Shown here: in pieces, positions 49,031 through 61,284 of the stretch
Layout: each line of letters begins with the position of its first letter
Position numbering within the stretch: the stretch's first letter is position 1
Source: Pseudorasbora parva
Taxonomy: Eukaryota; Chordata; Actinopteri; Cypriniformes; Gobionidae
Assembly (NCBI RefSeq): GCF_024679245.1
Contig: NC_090191.1
Span: forward strand, 41,029,524-41,093,523
DNA: 64,000 nucleotides
Reading direction: 5' to 3'
Position numbers and translations under genes: made by a program
Notes under the pieces: generated by a model
Told to the model about the DNA's origin: nothing
Database searches by the model: none
The model's input: only the letters and a program-made list of their open reading frames with translations

Positions 49031-49670
49031 GATCAATAACTGGGCTGATTATGGATGAATGATCTTGGAAAGGGTTTGTTGGTAAAGTTTTCTGTCCTTG
49101 CCCACTTAATCAGAGCTTTGATGAGCACTGAGATTGTGTCTCCAGGTGAGGACATGTTCTGTGTGAAACGACCTTGGCTGACAGCACAGTGCCTGTGGCA
49201 CGACCACCTCCCGTTTCTGTGGAATGATATGGCAGGTGTAGGGTGAAACTCGAGGCTGTCAGTTTGCAGATCCGTGCCGTTTCCGAAGCACTAATCCCTG
49301 CTATCTCCACCAAGCTAATTCAATTACTTTGCCCCCCCCGTACAAACGAGATTCAGAGAACATCCCATCTCACGTCTCTCACCCCTTCTATCTGCCTCGC
49401 TTGCACTCAGATATGTCAGTCAGGAAGTACAGAGGCAGATGTCGTCTCGGGTAAGACCAGAATCAACAAACTTGTCTTTTGGAGGGATGCAGTTGCCATG
49501 GCAGCTAAACAACTGTAGTGTCTATAGACCTTGATCTGCTCTGGGAGTTTTTCTAAGGACGTTTTAACACTTGATTTGACTGCTTGATCTGAAAAAGATA
49601 ACTTTGATAGCAAAAAGGATGCAATCGATGTCTGGATCTTAATATTTTGTTAATATTTTACAGTTTAAAA
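49031..49670. other. Intergenic sequence, no gene recognised
   Basis: Complex sequence including several short open frames on both strands. None shows known motifs or splice-linked partners. Confidence 0.35.
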
Positions 49671-49671
49671 A

Positions 49672-51498
49672 AAAGGGGGTCCTATAATAATGCCCCTTTT
49701 CACAAGATGTAAAATTAGCCTCTGATGTCCCCAGAGTGTGTATGTGATATCTAATCTCAAAATATCCCACATATGATTTTTAATATAGCATGTTAAAATT
49801 TTCACTTTTTGAAGGTAAGCAAAAACACCCACATTTTGTCCCTTTAAATGCAAATGAGCTGCTGCTCCCGCCCCCTTTCTAGAAGAGGGAGGTGCTTCAA
49901 GAGCTCATGTTAGCAGCTCCAATTACCTCACGCTGACACACACTGAAAATGTCTGAAACTGTTCAGCCTTTTATGTTCAAACCGGAGTCAGACATTGATG
50001 CGACTCAAGAAGAAGAGACGACATGTAGAATGAGACGGGGCGCTTCTGAAGGGTTAGCTGATGAATTTATGAGTTAACTATCTTCAAGTCATCGATTAGA
50101 ATATTCTGTCATGATAATCTATTGGACATTTGGTTGCTAGGCAACGTGGGGGAGAGGACGCTGGCGTTGTCTGTTCGCCGCTTCTCCACCCACAAATCAT
50201 GTTAATGTACTATCAGATTTAGATTTCATTTTATTTCCTTATGTTTGTGACTAGTCTAACAGTCAGAGCTACAATTGGGGCTCTGCAACAGAGGACGTTG
50301 TTCGTCGTTTCGCCGTTTTCCACTGCTTCTCTAATGTTTATGTTTGAATTGCTGCGGTTGGTTCTGGTTTGGAGGACATTTGATGTTTCTCGCCGCGACT
50401 GCTCACTGGTGGTCTCCCTTGGGCATAAGCTGCATGGTGGCTGAAGTTTGCACCGGGCTAGCGTCATCTGGGCCATCGTAATCGGCGTCCGGCATGATGT
50501 TGGGATGTTCCGCTTCTCGGCTGCGCCGCTGTTCCGTCCTGCATTGCGGCCGTGGAGCGGCTTGGACATCTGCGCCGACCCCGGTGTGTCCACAGAAGTG
50601 CCCGGAAAAATGTTCTGCCTCCTGCATGGAGCTGCGGCGATCCCCATTGTTTGAATCGTCATGAAGACCCATCATCTGGTCTTCAGCTGACGTGCCTCAG
50701 CGATGTCATCAGGACACACTGCCGCTGGGAGAAATTTTAAACATGGAGTGGACCACAGTGTGCTGCGGAGCTAACAGAGACTTCCACCATCAGCTGTTTT
50801 CTGTCCACCATCAGCTCTGTTTCTGTTCACCATCAGCTCTGTTTCTGTTCTGTTTTCTGTGTTGGTTGATTGTTTGTAGTATTCTATTTTTTTACTTGTT
50901 ATTCATTTTTTGTGTTACCCCCCCTTTGTTGCACTTTGAGATTCTTCGGAATGAAAAGTGCATTATAAATAAAATATATTATTATTATTATTATAATCTA
51001 TAAACCTATAGATCTGACATTGTCATGACATTTATTTGTCCTGATAATCTATATCATGACGAAACTGTTGTAAGATGCACAGAGCCTGCATGAAGAGAGA
51101 ACAGTCATAGTTTAATAATGGTTAACTTATGTTGCCATCTTGCTTTTGTGACATGCTATTAGTGTTCGTACTGTATTGAAATAAATGTGAAAAGAAGGGT
51201 GTGACAGCTTGAGGACTTCCAAATGTGCTCGACTACAACAACTCTTCATCTCCTCCACATGACCTTTGTTGTGTGTTCCCATGGGTGGGTTTATGTAAAT
51301 TTTACAGTTAGTGATGTCACTAACCCAGGAAGAAGCTTGATTTAGTCCCTACCAAGCGATTTCTGTTAAAGAAAATATCTCCCTTTACTTTGAACTTTGA
51401 GCATTGTAACTTTGCAGATGTTGCTTATGCTCAAACAGTAACATTACACACTAACTAAAGTTAAAAGTAAGTATGATCATAATCAACCACCCCTTTAA
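49672..51498. mobile_element. Non-autonomous DNA transposon, copy 1, interrupted
   Basis: Left terminus AAAAGGGGGTCCTATAATAA and right terminus ending CCACCCCTTTAA are imperfect inverted repeats. It shares blocks with the inverted copy at 55212-56025: GTCCCTTTAAATGCAAATGA, GACATGTAGAATGAGAC-type, ATTCTGTCATGATAATCTAT, AAAATATCTCCCTTT. Without the LINE insertion it would be about 0.95 kb. Confidence 0.75.
50123..50992 (+). mobile_element. 5'-truncated LINE-type insertion with 9-bp target duplication
   Basis: Inserted into the preceding transposon. ATAATCTAT precedes it (50114-50122) and follows it (50993-51001). The uninterrupted copy at 55630-55640 shows one ATAATCTAT, confirming the empty site. 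The 3' end has GTTGCACTTTGAGATTC, then AAAAGTGCATTATAAATAAA, then a (TTA)n tail, typical of CR1/L2-like fish LINEs or of SINEs that share such tails. The interior is GC-rich with short overlapping open frames on both strands but no recognisable reverse transcriptase. Confidence 0.75.
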
Positions 51499-52507
51499 TG
51501 CTATTGTGTACTCATGCAAACTGATTTCTTTCTCGGGGGAATGAGAAAATATATACATTTTTCCTTCCATCTCATATTTTTCTATCACTATGTCTCTTTA
51601 GAGGCTCCTGGAAAACATTAATAAAAATTGTTAATAAAACTGATCTGAACCACATGTCGAATGCATCCCTTTTTGTAGTTGTCCTTTTTGACTACAACCA
51701 AACTTTTGCACAGACAGACTAGATAAAATGCACTAATTATGATTTTTTTTATCCCAAAATGCATATGCACTATAACTAAACCATTATGATACTCTAGTCT
51801 AAATACATCCATGATTTAAAACTGGAAATGTTTTCCCAAGCAGAGAGCTGTGAATTCAGATAAGTTTATCTTTCCCCTTCTGTGTTTCTTCCCCAACTTT
51901 GCTTCCCTCCCGACCCATGGAAAGCTATTTTTGTGTGTGTTAGTTTTGCCTAATAAGATTTAGCAACAGTGAAAAACAGAATAATTTAGAGTAGAAGCAG
52001 CGTTTTATTGTTTGCGGGACCTAGAATGGCCGTCCCCAAAGGAGGATGAGGCGGGAAATAAGTTTAATCTCCAGTCTTCCAGCTGCCAGATAGCGAAACA
52101 ATTGCAGCTGAATATGAACGTACGATATATATTGTCAGTTGTTACATGAGACGTAATCTCTCCAGGGGACCTGCATGAAAGAGGAACTCATGAGTGAGAG
52201 AAAAGTCCATGCAAAACATGTTTGTGTCTTGTCAATCATCTTTTTCTTGTCCACAATATTCAGGGATGAATTCATCTCAAAGTTATATTGATATCTATTT
52301 TAGGTTTTAATGGATTATATTTTAAAATTTAAGAGTAAAGTTTAAAAATCAACCTTTAATTACCTTTTTACATCTAGCCAACATTAATGACTTTATTTGC
52401 ATAGTGAAATCTGATTGGTTGCTTCATTGTATTTATTTGCATACTCAATTGTAATTGGTCTTTGTTTTGCTTGTATGTAATGTAACCATCTATTACACTA
52501 TTTATGA
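51499..52507. other. Intergenic sequence, no gene recognised
   Basis: AT-rich. No exon or clear element was seen. Confidence 0.45.
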
Positions 52508-52844
52508 CTTTAAAGTAATGTATTTTTTTATTGTATATTGCAGTCTGTATTGTAAATGATTTATCTGTGCATATCATCATTATTTTTATTATTATCTCAT
52601 AATCTTGAATCAGAATAACTTCCCCTCCTTCTTGTGGAATCTCTTCTCTGATGATGTGGGCGGGGCAACCTGTCACTCACATGAGATCGGCCAATAGCAA
52701 ACCACAACCATCTAATCAAATCCCCACAGACAAACTCAAGCCCCGCCCTACATTTGCTCTTGTTCGAGAAGCATTTAACTCTCATATACGTTACAATATG
52801 GAAAGAAAAGACTAGATCAAAATTGGGTTCATGCCAACTTTAAG
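52508..52844. mobile_element. MITE with GTTAAAGT-type ends, copy 2
   Basis: Same family and orientation as 32257-32587. Shared phrases include CTTGAATCAGAATAACTTCC and AACCACAACCATC. The ends are more diverged (left CTTTAAAGTAATG; right ATGCCAACTTTAAG). Confidence 0.75.
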
Positions 52845-53530
52845 ACTTCAGTTTTGCTGATTTCTTTTATGAAATGTCAGTCTGTTAGTTTGTTCTGTTA
52901 TTTTTTCACAGCTTTGTGATTTCTCTCCCTAGGCTTCGGTACAAGACAGTGAACATATGAATGACTCCAAAACATTTAGAAAAACACCACACCTGAGACA
53001 CGCGAGCTGTCAGAAATGTCATAGCTGTCAATCATTGCGTCTCCATGAATACCATTGAGACGGAAGCGTTACTGGTGCTTCATCTGGTAAATTACGTTCA
53101 GAGCACTTGGGATTTTACGGCATGTGAACACACACATGCTGCCTGGCACATGAGCATACTCTACCACTGCCTTCTGATAAAAAACATCATTAACTCTTAT
53201 TGATAAAAATGCAAATGCTTTTGTTTTAAAAAAAATATATTTTGCATGATCATGAACCATTTCAATATATTTGTGCACCGTTAGAATTAAAAAAGCTGGG
53301 GTTTTTTTACATGTTTGTCTTTCTTTAGTGTGTAATGTTGCTGTATGAGCATAACAAAGCTCTGAAAAGTTCTTCTCTATATCAGTGTCACTGTTTCTAA
53401 ACTCCCTGAAACTCCATTTTAGTCTTGAGTTTTCTTCCGGGAATGAACATGTCACAATATTCCTTATTTAAATAATTCCCATCCAAAATAAAGGGGCAGT
53501 GCCTGGTTGAGTTAGTTAGTAGTGCATTAG
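52845..53530. other. Intergenic sequence, no gene recognised
   Basis: The - strand open frame 53455-53069 (128 codons) has no recognisable motif, signal peptide or splice context. Confidence 0.4.
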
Positions 53531-54132
53531 AGCCAAGCCTGCAGTCTCCCTCTTAGATACTGAAGCTTTCGCGCCTTGATCACCCCCCGGTGACCGGTCC
53601 AGTATAGCCGCCCCTCTGTGCTTTCTAATGGATGCGAGGCAAACTAAACAATACAATTACACTTCAAATATTTTTCCCCCAAAGTTAGTTTATGTCATTG
53701 AAGGGAGTTATCATCACGATGATTTCATTTCAAGTGTTCTTTTTTAAAATAAGTTAGTTATCTGATGCTATAAACACAAGGGGGGTGTGACGTCATGATT
53801 GACAGCTGAGATTGACGTCTTCTCTGAGGGAAGTTGTCACTGAGGCACTAATAGACATTTTTTGGGATTTTTGGGAGCAGATTGGAGCTTTAGCTTTAAT
53901 TTCTACATTTCCATAACTGTTTATTTCACACCAACATAATTAATTGTTCTGCATCTGCGAGAGTGTGGGCGGGCTTTTGATATCGCAGCTGTACTTCCTG
54001 CTCTACTTCCTGATCTCTACTGCGCAGACTCGGTCCCAAGATGTCAGCGCCATGAAGGCCGCCTGAAAGCTTCAAATCTGGCAAGTGGAAACGGATGATT
54101 TCGAGTCGTCCATATTTTTTTACGGTCTATGA
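53531..54132. mobile_element. Dispersed non-autonomous element, copy 2 (inverted)
   Basis: Reverse-complement copy of 22868-23472, from CCAAGCCTGCAG at the left to TTTACGGTCTATGA at the right. Similar over its whole length with small indels; one region (AACTGCCTTCAATGACA versus AACTCCCTTCAATGACA) shows how close the copies are. Confidence 0.75.
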
Positions 54133-55211
54133 TTAGAACTCACAGTTATGGTAAGGGGCAGGACATTTTCCAAACACACTTGACTGTTTGGAAAAAACAT
54201 GCTCCAGCTGACCATTCAGAGCTTCTTGTGCTTTTCAGAAGGTGGGGCTTCATCGAGACAAGAGCTAAACATTCAAGCATGAAAACCTCTAGTAGAGCCC
54301 CAAATCCAGGCTTTTTTTATGTTGCTGTGCCTTTAAGACTTTGCATGTGAAATGAGCAGCTTTGTTTTGGTGTGTTTACTTGGAGTTGTGGTTTGTTTTT
54401 TAGCTCCAATAAAGTTTGTACCTTCTCATCTTCATATCTTACATTGGGAATCTTTTGAAGCATCTGCAGCGCTGTATGTGCAACACATCCAAGATCAGCA
54501 CAAGGTTTGGCAAACTTTCCATGTTTTACTCTACTGTTGAATCACAGTATCCTACTTTCTTACCTCATATGATTGGCCAAGTTGAACACCAAATAAGAGT
54601 TGTTTATGTGCAAATATGGGTTGTCATGTGCTATTGTTTTGAATAGCCTATAAGTAAAATTTTTGCTGCTTACTTTGAATAGATGGTCTTTAGGGGCTGT
54701 TGAGGAAATTTAACTTTACATTTTCATTGTACATCTTATTTTATCCCAAATTATCAAGGTGACTTTGATTTGAATCTCTGTACAATGATAACAGTCTTTC
54801 ATATGCAATTTCACATGTGTATCTCAACAAACGTATCAGTCATGCTTTTAAAGTGCTGGCATGAAACCCTCTTCTCATAGCCGTACGATAGGCAGCTACA
54901 GGCGCGCTGTATGTGGGCTCTCAGGCAGAATCTCACATCTTGACAGCATCGGTGAGAAATGGCCGCATGCTGCAAAAATCCCAAAGCTGGCAGAGAGCTG
55001 TGCTTGTGAAGCTCTTGTTTTTCATGCTCGGCTGCGGTCGTGTTCCCTTCATGCAAGCGAAACTGTGAAAAATGTACAGGGTTGTGTTTTTTTGTGAGTG
55101 TGTGTAAAAGCGGGAAAATTTTTGTAGAGACCCTCTGATTTATGACCTCAGATATAATGGAGATACAGAAAGGTTTGCAGAAATTCTGATGAATTTATTT
55201 CATATTTTCGT
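54133..55211. other. Intergenic sequence with an element fragment
   Basis: 54225-54345 contains GTGCTTTTCAGAAGGTGGGG, inverted relative to 15565-15590. The rest is unrecognised. Confidence 0.4.
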
Positions 55212-56025
55212 TGAAACTTTAGTTGGTGTGTAATGTCTATGTTTGAGCTTAAACAACATCTGCAAAGTTACGACGCACAAAGTTCAAAGCAAAGGGAGAT
55301 ATTTTCTTTTACATAGATCACTTTTTAAGGACTACAACAAACGTTTGGTAGAAACTACAACAAGCTTATTCACAAACCGTAGAATTTACATGAACCCGCC
55401 CCCGGGAACACAACAAAGGCCATGTTGAGAAGGAGTCAAGCACATTTGGGATTCGCTCAAGCTGTCATCCGTCTTTTCACATCTATTGCAATACTGTACG
55501 AACATGAATGCAATAGTATTTCATAAAGAAAGATGACAACCTAAGTTATAACCGTAATTAAAGTAATCTATACCTGTTCCATCTCCCTGCAGATATGCTC
55601 TGGCTCTGCAACAGTTTCCACACCAGCGATTTATAGATTATCATGACAGAATATGCTGATCGATATAGTTAACTCATAAATTCTTTCAGAAACGTCCTGT
55701 CTCATTCTACATGTCGTCACTTCTTCTTGAGTCTCTCCATCATTGTCCGACTCCGGTTTGAACATAAAAGTTGGAACAGTTTCTGACATTTTCAGTGTGT
55801 GTGTGTGTGTGTGTGTGTGTCAGCATAAGGTAATCAGAGCTCTTGAAGCTCCGCCCTTTTCTTGAAATGGGGTGGGGAGCAGCTGCTCATTTGCATTTAA
55901 AGGGACACACACAAAAATGAGAAATTATCTGTGGGGTATTTTAAGCTAAAACATGCACATTCACATACACACTCCTCAGAGACGTATTTGTCTTGTAAAA
56001 ATGGATATTACAGGACCCCTTCAAA
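55212..56025. mobile_element. Non-autonomous DNA transposon, copy 2 (inverted)
   Basis: Inverted copy of 49672-51498 without the LINE insertion. Runs from AACTTTAGTTGGTGTGTAAT to TACAGGACCCCTT. A (TG)n tract at 55796-55820 lies inside it. Confidence 0.75.
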
Positions 56026-57345
56026 GCAATTTTTGTAGAAAATGTATATTTATTCTGTGAATCATCATTTTAGGACACGTGGGGGTTCTTGTTGGTTCAC
56101 CTAATTACAATTTATATATATTATTATTTTTATTTAATCGCCAGCGGGTTTTTTTATTTCTTTTTTAAAGCTTATATCATGTTTACAACTTTCATGGCCC
56201 CCAGAATATTTTATCTGAACATGCAATATATCAAAAGAAATAACAAAGCCTTTGGTCTCAAACAAACAAACAACAAATGTTTTATTCTGGCTTTATGCAT
56301 TTTTAACACTTGAATGTGGTAGGTTTTATAAAAAAGCTACATGTTTAACAAAAAGCTAAATCTTCACAGTCCTGTACCTAGTCCTGGCTATATGCTTCAT
56401 TCAGTAACATTAGCCATTTTCATTTTCATTTATGTGCTGTTGAATGTCTGATGGTCGCATTATTTGACATGTGCATAAGCAATGCTTTTATCGCTCGTTT
56501 CTGCATCTTCTTTGCATGTGGTTTGATCTGGAGATTATGTACTTTTTCAGGAGATTAGCACCCTCTACAGTATAACAGTGACATTTCCGGCAATAGCAGG
56601 AAAGCTTTGTGTCACAAATAACAGGGGAAAAAAATCTATCAATGGTGGGGAAAGAGTTAATACTACAGTCTACTGTATTTATCTAGCTATGATAACTGAG
56701 AGTTAAAAATCTTAATGGTCCTAAAATAGTTTATTGCATTTGTTAGATTTATTCAATGTGGGTGTTTAAGATACTTGAACTGATTTAAGATCCTTGAGGA
56801 GAAAGGGAATTATGAAGACAAAACCACCCTTTGTTCTTAAAGAGTCATTGACCTTTTACTATAAAAATTGCAAAACTCATGTAAATCCCTTCGGCTTCGT
56901 CTCCTGTTGCTTGATGAATTCTGCCTCCCTCTGCGTTTTCTGACCTTCAGGCAATATTCAGGGTTATTGATTTAAGACTGACTGCTCTCCAGTGCTTTGG
57001 ACTGTGACACTTTCAAGCTGCAGACCAAAGGATGCGAGAGCATCTCAGTAGAAAGTCAGAGCCTCCCTTTGAGTTCCCTGCCGATCAATTGGCAAAGTGG
57101 ACATCAACAACCTTCCCGGAGAAAAATCCTGGTTTTACAACACAAGGCTGGTTTTTAGAAGGCTCTGCGGTACATTTTGTTTTTGTTCATGTAATTTATA
57201 ATTGGAATGGAAAATATTACAAATGAGAATTCTTTTTAAAAAAATACAATTATAGTATCTCAATGTTACTAAAATGAACATGCTGTGCATGTCAACATTA
57301 GGCTTGCTCAAATCTCCACCTCTTTCCAGGATTACGATCAGCTAC
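56026..57345. other. Intergenic sequence, no gene recognised
   Basis: AT-rich. No coding or repeat family was recognised. Confidence 0.45.
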
Positions 57346-58030
57346 TTTAAAAGCTAGCTTTGCTTTAAAAGCAGTGGCCCGTTATCGTAATGACTCCAGA
57401 CCTGGTCAAATGCAGGCCTCAGAGTACCCACGGCAATTTTCCACACAGAAAACTTTTCAGCCCTAACGGGATTTTTCCTCTAATGGCAGACACGAGGGAC
57501 AGCAATGCGGTTCGGCTCCATTTACAAAGCGCCGAGAGCCTTTTCACTCCAAGCTCACTGCGAGTCATGACACATCTGCTGAGCGTTTTGTCATCAGTCA
57601 CGCACTTTGCTGAAGTTTTAATGAAGGTGCTGCTTTTGGTCTCCGAGTCCAGGGGGCTGTTAGAGCCGGCGTGCCCGTGTTCTTGGCTTGTGCATTGATG
57701 ATCCCGCTGAATAGGTATCTCTGAGCCGAACGGTTCAACCCATTTCGCCATGTTCCATTGTGTAATATCTCATTCATCTCTGAGTTGTGTGAGAGAGAAA
57801 GGTGGGGATGATTGAAAAACGAGATGTGGATGACATTGCTCGGTAACAAGAGCAGAGTTGTAAGAGTCGAGTGTGTAGATGCTCCGTATTTCGATGATGG
57901 TAGAGGAACTGAACGTACGGTAGAATAACCAGCCGTGAAGGTGCACAGCACATTGATGCACAGCCCACTTTAATGCGTGTCCTACTAACTTGTCGTGTGC
58001 TTGTCGTCTCACTTTTAAGCAGTGCTGCGG
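57346..58030. other. Complex unique block, possible conserved non-coding element
   Basis: GC-balanced, repeat-free sequence of nearly 700 bases standing out from AT-rich surroundings. Overlapping short open frames occur on both strands (for example + 57390-57698 and - 57751-57419), but none looks like a protein family and no splice-linked partner was found. Confidence 0.3.
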
Positions 58031-59201
58031 AGGCTACGTTAAATTAATAACACCATTTTAGCATTAACTAGCCTACTTTACAGCTCAAATTTAACATGCA
58101 TAGAGGTCACTACAGTGGACAGGTAATTAAAAAGCCATTTTCTAGTGTTTGCATGAGTTCTGAAGGCATAATTGCCCATCAACTACTGGACACTAGTGCA
58201 TCATACTATACACTGCCATCGAATGGCCAGCCTTTGTATATGAAATAGGGCTGCATGATTATGACAAAAATTATAATTGATGATTATTCCCTTGAAATTG
58301 TAATTGTGATTATTTTAAAATATTATTAATCTCAATTTACATTGATTGTTTTAAATAGCTTTATACCATTGTTTGAAGCAACTGCATACCATATTTTTCT
58401 ATACAAATTAAAAAAAACAAGCTGAAAACACTCTTCCTGAAAAACTTTTATTGCTTTTCTGTAGCATTAATCCTTGAATGTCAACTATACATTGGTTTGA
58501 TTTCTTCTTTTTTTTTTTTTTTTTTTTAATATGCATCAAATAATAGGGACTTTCAGGACTTTAGTATTTCCATGAAATTAGTTATAGGAACTAGACATCA
58601 GGGTGGTTACCTGAGAACTAAATGTAGGGTCATTTTCCTGGTTGCATTCGCCAGTAGGAACTCTGAAGGTACATAAGCCACACTTATTGTTGTGACTTTT
58701 ATTTTGACGGCACAGCGGACATTTATTTTGCCGCTCTTATTGCTACCTTTCCCAAATTTTTGGGAATCCTCTCCAAAAAAGCTCTCGTGATATAAAAAAC
58801 GTAAGAAAGAGATTTACTTTTGCTATGGTTAAATAAATGTTCAGTTGTATTTCCCAAAGATTTTTTAATTTTGGCAGATTTTTTTCTGTGTAGTGTTGAT
58901 ATGGCAACTAGTAAATTTACTAAGTTTTGTCATCCTGGCATATGTGAAAAGTTTTAAACCATGTGTATTACGACTAGCCCTACGTTAGGTTGTGCCCCGT
59001 GCACCCCTAACAGATTGCCTCAATTTTTTTATTTTATTTTGCCAACTTGTTTGGGTTTACAGATATGCTTGTTCCAAACCTCAACTAAAACCAAAGCTGA
59101 AGCAGAACAAAGCTTATATTTTAGTTTTTGTCCAACATTTTTCTCTCTGTCTGTTTCTGTCATATGTGTTCAGTGCTCTTGGATGTAGAATATTAAAAGC
59201 T
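58031..59201. other. Intergenic sequence with repeat fragments
   Basis: 58246-58345 (TAGGGCTGCATGATTATGAC, TTGTAATTGTGATTATTT) resembles the end of a common fish element. 58580-58680 is related to 47940-48035. A T run lies at 58508-58528. Confidence 0.45.
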
Positions 59202-59810
59202 ACACTGTAAACCCAAATAAGTTGGCAAAAAATGAGGTAATCGGTTACAACAACAAAATGAAGTTAAGAAATTTTAAGTTAGTAGAACAGGCAGATTTTT
59301 TTTAAACATACATTTACATTTTATGAACTAATTGAGTAAGCTAATTCAAACATTTAACCTAAAATTATCATGCAATCTCAACTTAAATATTGGCTATCTT
59401 TAACTAGCTAATTGGTAACACAATGCTTTGATAGCATTAGAATAGCATGACAATTTCTGAATGAGTACGACAATACAGAACATTTAATAAACTGTATATC
59501 TGTTCTCAAACCAAGCTCATGTCTCACTTGTCATTATGATGGGAATGAACCCCCCCCCCCCCCCATTTTTTACTCTGATAGCATATATAATGGAGAGAAT
59601 AGCATTTACTCTCCCTTTTCGAGTGTTTCAAGTTCATAAAACTCAAAACAGTGAAAAAATTCAGATTAAATGTGTCAGTTTAGTGAACTCAAAAGAAAAA
59701 GAAAGTTCTAAATAATCATAAAAGTAAAAAAAAAAAAAACTAATTTGTTTAATTTAAGTGAGTCCTACTTAAACCAATTCGTTATTTTGAGCATTAGGGA
59801 TTACAGTAGT
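59202..59810. mobile_element. MITE with ACACTGTAAACCC ends
   Basis: The left end ACACTGTAAACCC pairs with the right end GGGATTACAGT. About 600 bp, AT-rich, containing AAGTTGGCAAAAAATGAG and a C run near 59550. Confidence 0.6.
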
Positions 59811-59880
59811 GCACTCTAAATGGATTGGAAAACTTTTTTTTATTTGACCACAGCCATTGTGATACTGAAATAATTCAAAA

Positions 59881-59934
<54 letters not shown>
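59881..59934. repeat. (ATT)n microsatellite
   Basis: About eighteen ATT units. Confidence 0.96.
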
Positions 59935-60017
59935 GAATTGCATTTATTTCATCACATTGTTTTTAGAAATGGCACTCAATAAATGTAAAAGAGAATAGAG
60001 CATACACTAAAGAATAT

Positions 60018-60023
60018 TTTAAT
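60018..60023 (-). terminator. Candidate polyadenylation signal of the lectin gene
   Basis: ATTAAA on the - strand about 24 bases after the stop codon. Very close, so a more distal signal may be used. Confidence 0.35.
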
Positions 60024-60046
60024 GATAGTTTAGTTAGAGCTCTATA

Positions 60047-60411
60047 TTACACCTCACATAAGAATGTAAATTCAGATGCACAGTCTTTATCACTCCATTT
60101 GTATTGACCGTCCGCCTCCTTCTCTATGGCACCGCAGTGCTGGGAAATCTGATGTTCTGGTTGACTTCCTCCTTTCCAGTTGGTCCAGTTTCCCATATTA
60201 AGCCCATTGGTCCAAATCCAGAATCCAAAAAGTCGGCTCTGTCTAAGCCCCACCCACACTGGCCCAGAGATACTCCTCCTTTTTAACTCTAGCTCCATTT
60301 CTATCTGATCTTTCTCAGACTGAATGGACAGGAGTCCAGAATAGTTACTGTTGCAAAAATCCAGAGCTTCCTCCCAGGACATTACATTCTCACTGACATA
60401 AATTAAACTTT
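60047..60411 (-). CDS. C-type lectin-like protein, third CTLD exon (C-terminal)
   Basis: Starts after the acceptor CCCTCAG and enters in phase 1 (the last base A of the previous exon completes AAA, Lys). It reads SLIYVSENVMSWEEALDFCN, then SGLLSIQSEKDQ, VWVGLRQSRLFGFWIWTNG, NWTNWKGG and ends KWSDKDCASEFTFLCEV followed by TAA. This is a complete C-type lectin-like domain of about 121 residues, with WVGL in place of the WIGL core and all four framework cysteines. The carbohydrate-binding EPN/QPD motif is replaced by QPEH, and WND by WSD, so classical calcium-dependent sugar binding is doubtful. No transmembrane segment follows, so the protein is probably secreted unless another form exists. Confidence 0.9.
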
Positions 60412-60524
60412 CTGAGGGAAAAAAATATATAACATTAACTAATTAAAATTAGTTGCATGATTTGATTGATATGCTAGAATTGGAAATGTTGAATTTTAAA
60501 GCATAAAATATTTTCTTAACTTAC

Positions 60525-60848
60525 TGTAGCAAAGAGTAGAACCTTCACCACTGTTTCGTTTGACCCAAGATCCTGGTGGAGAGATTGAGAGGGATGTAAA
60601 GCATCCTTTAGATGAACTATCCTGTGTGTAATCAGAACGTCCACCATCAAGCCAATCAATGCTGTGATTATATCGGAGGCCGATCCAGAAAGAGTCGCTC
60701 CCATTTCCTGCTTTCATCACTCGATCATTCTCCATCTCATTTCTGATCCTGACTAAATCTGTGTGATTCTTTCTGCAGGACAGCTGAGCCTCAGTCCAGG
60801 TTTTGTTTTCACGGATTAAACTGTATCTGTATGATTGTTGCCCCGGAT
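60525..60848 (-). CDS. C-type lectin-like protein, second CTLD exon
   Basis: 324 bp, exactly 108 codons, phase 1 at both ends. The acceptor is TTGATACAG and the donor GTAAGTT. It reads DPGQQSYRYSLIRENKTWTE, AQLSCRKNHTDLVRI, SFWIGLRYNHSIDWLDGG and ends GEGSTLCY. The WIGL core and first cysteine are clear. The third framework cysteine, expected shortly before the last one, is absent (WVKRNSGEGSTLC), and no EPN, QPD or WND motif is present. Potential N-glycosylation sites include NKT, NHT, NGS and NHS. The domain probably folds but is unlikely to bind sugar through calcium. Confidence 0.9.
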
Positions 60849-60930
60849 CTGTATCAATACAAGAATGGACAATAATTTTACTCACAATATTTAGACATTT
60901 ATAAGATATAAACAGCTCGGGGATCATTAC

Positions 60931-61284
60931 CTTGATCATGACACATGAAGTACATTTTTGTTGAAGTGCAATTGAAACACTCCCATCTTCCTTCAGTGTT
61001 TATAGCACCACAGCATGGTTCTGTATTAAAGGTGCCGCTGTATTTGGTGAATGTGACAGAATCACCATTTGACCATTTACAGCTGCTGGCACCAATCCAA
61101 CCACTATTCTCATTACTCGGACCTTTGAGAATATCTTCTAACTCCTTATTCTCTTCTTCATTGTAGATTGTGGCGAGGTCAGTGTAGTTTTTTCTGCAAG
61201 CATTTAGTGCTTCATTTATAGTCATTGTTGTATCGATCAAGTGGAAACTTCTCAGTCGGTCTGAAGCATTTAAAAGGGGAACAC
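60931..61284 (-). CDS. C-type lectin-like protein, first CTLD exon
   Basis: 354 bp, 118 codons, phase 1 at both ends. The acceptor is CTTCTCAG before GTGTTCCC; the donor is GTAATGA after CATGATCAAG. It reads VPLLNASDRLRSFHLIDTTM, TINEALNACRKNYTDLATI, NSGWIGASSCKWSNG and ends TKMYFMCHDQ. The WIG core and framework cysteines are present, with two or three extra cysteines, and sugar-binding motifs are missing. An alternative acceptor (GCTTCAG) further in would shorten the start but break the frame. Together the three exons give about 347 residues of tandem CTLDs, like fish macrophage-mannose-receptor-like or lectin-like immune genes. The expected signal-peptide exon upstream (coordinates above 61284) was not identified. 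Confidence 0.87.

Noticed and set aside
50231..50740. Several overlapping open frames on both strands, up to 143 codons
   Set aside because: Fall inside the LINE-type insertion; none shows reverse transcriptase or other known motifs, and both strands are open because of GC-rich composition.
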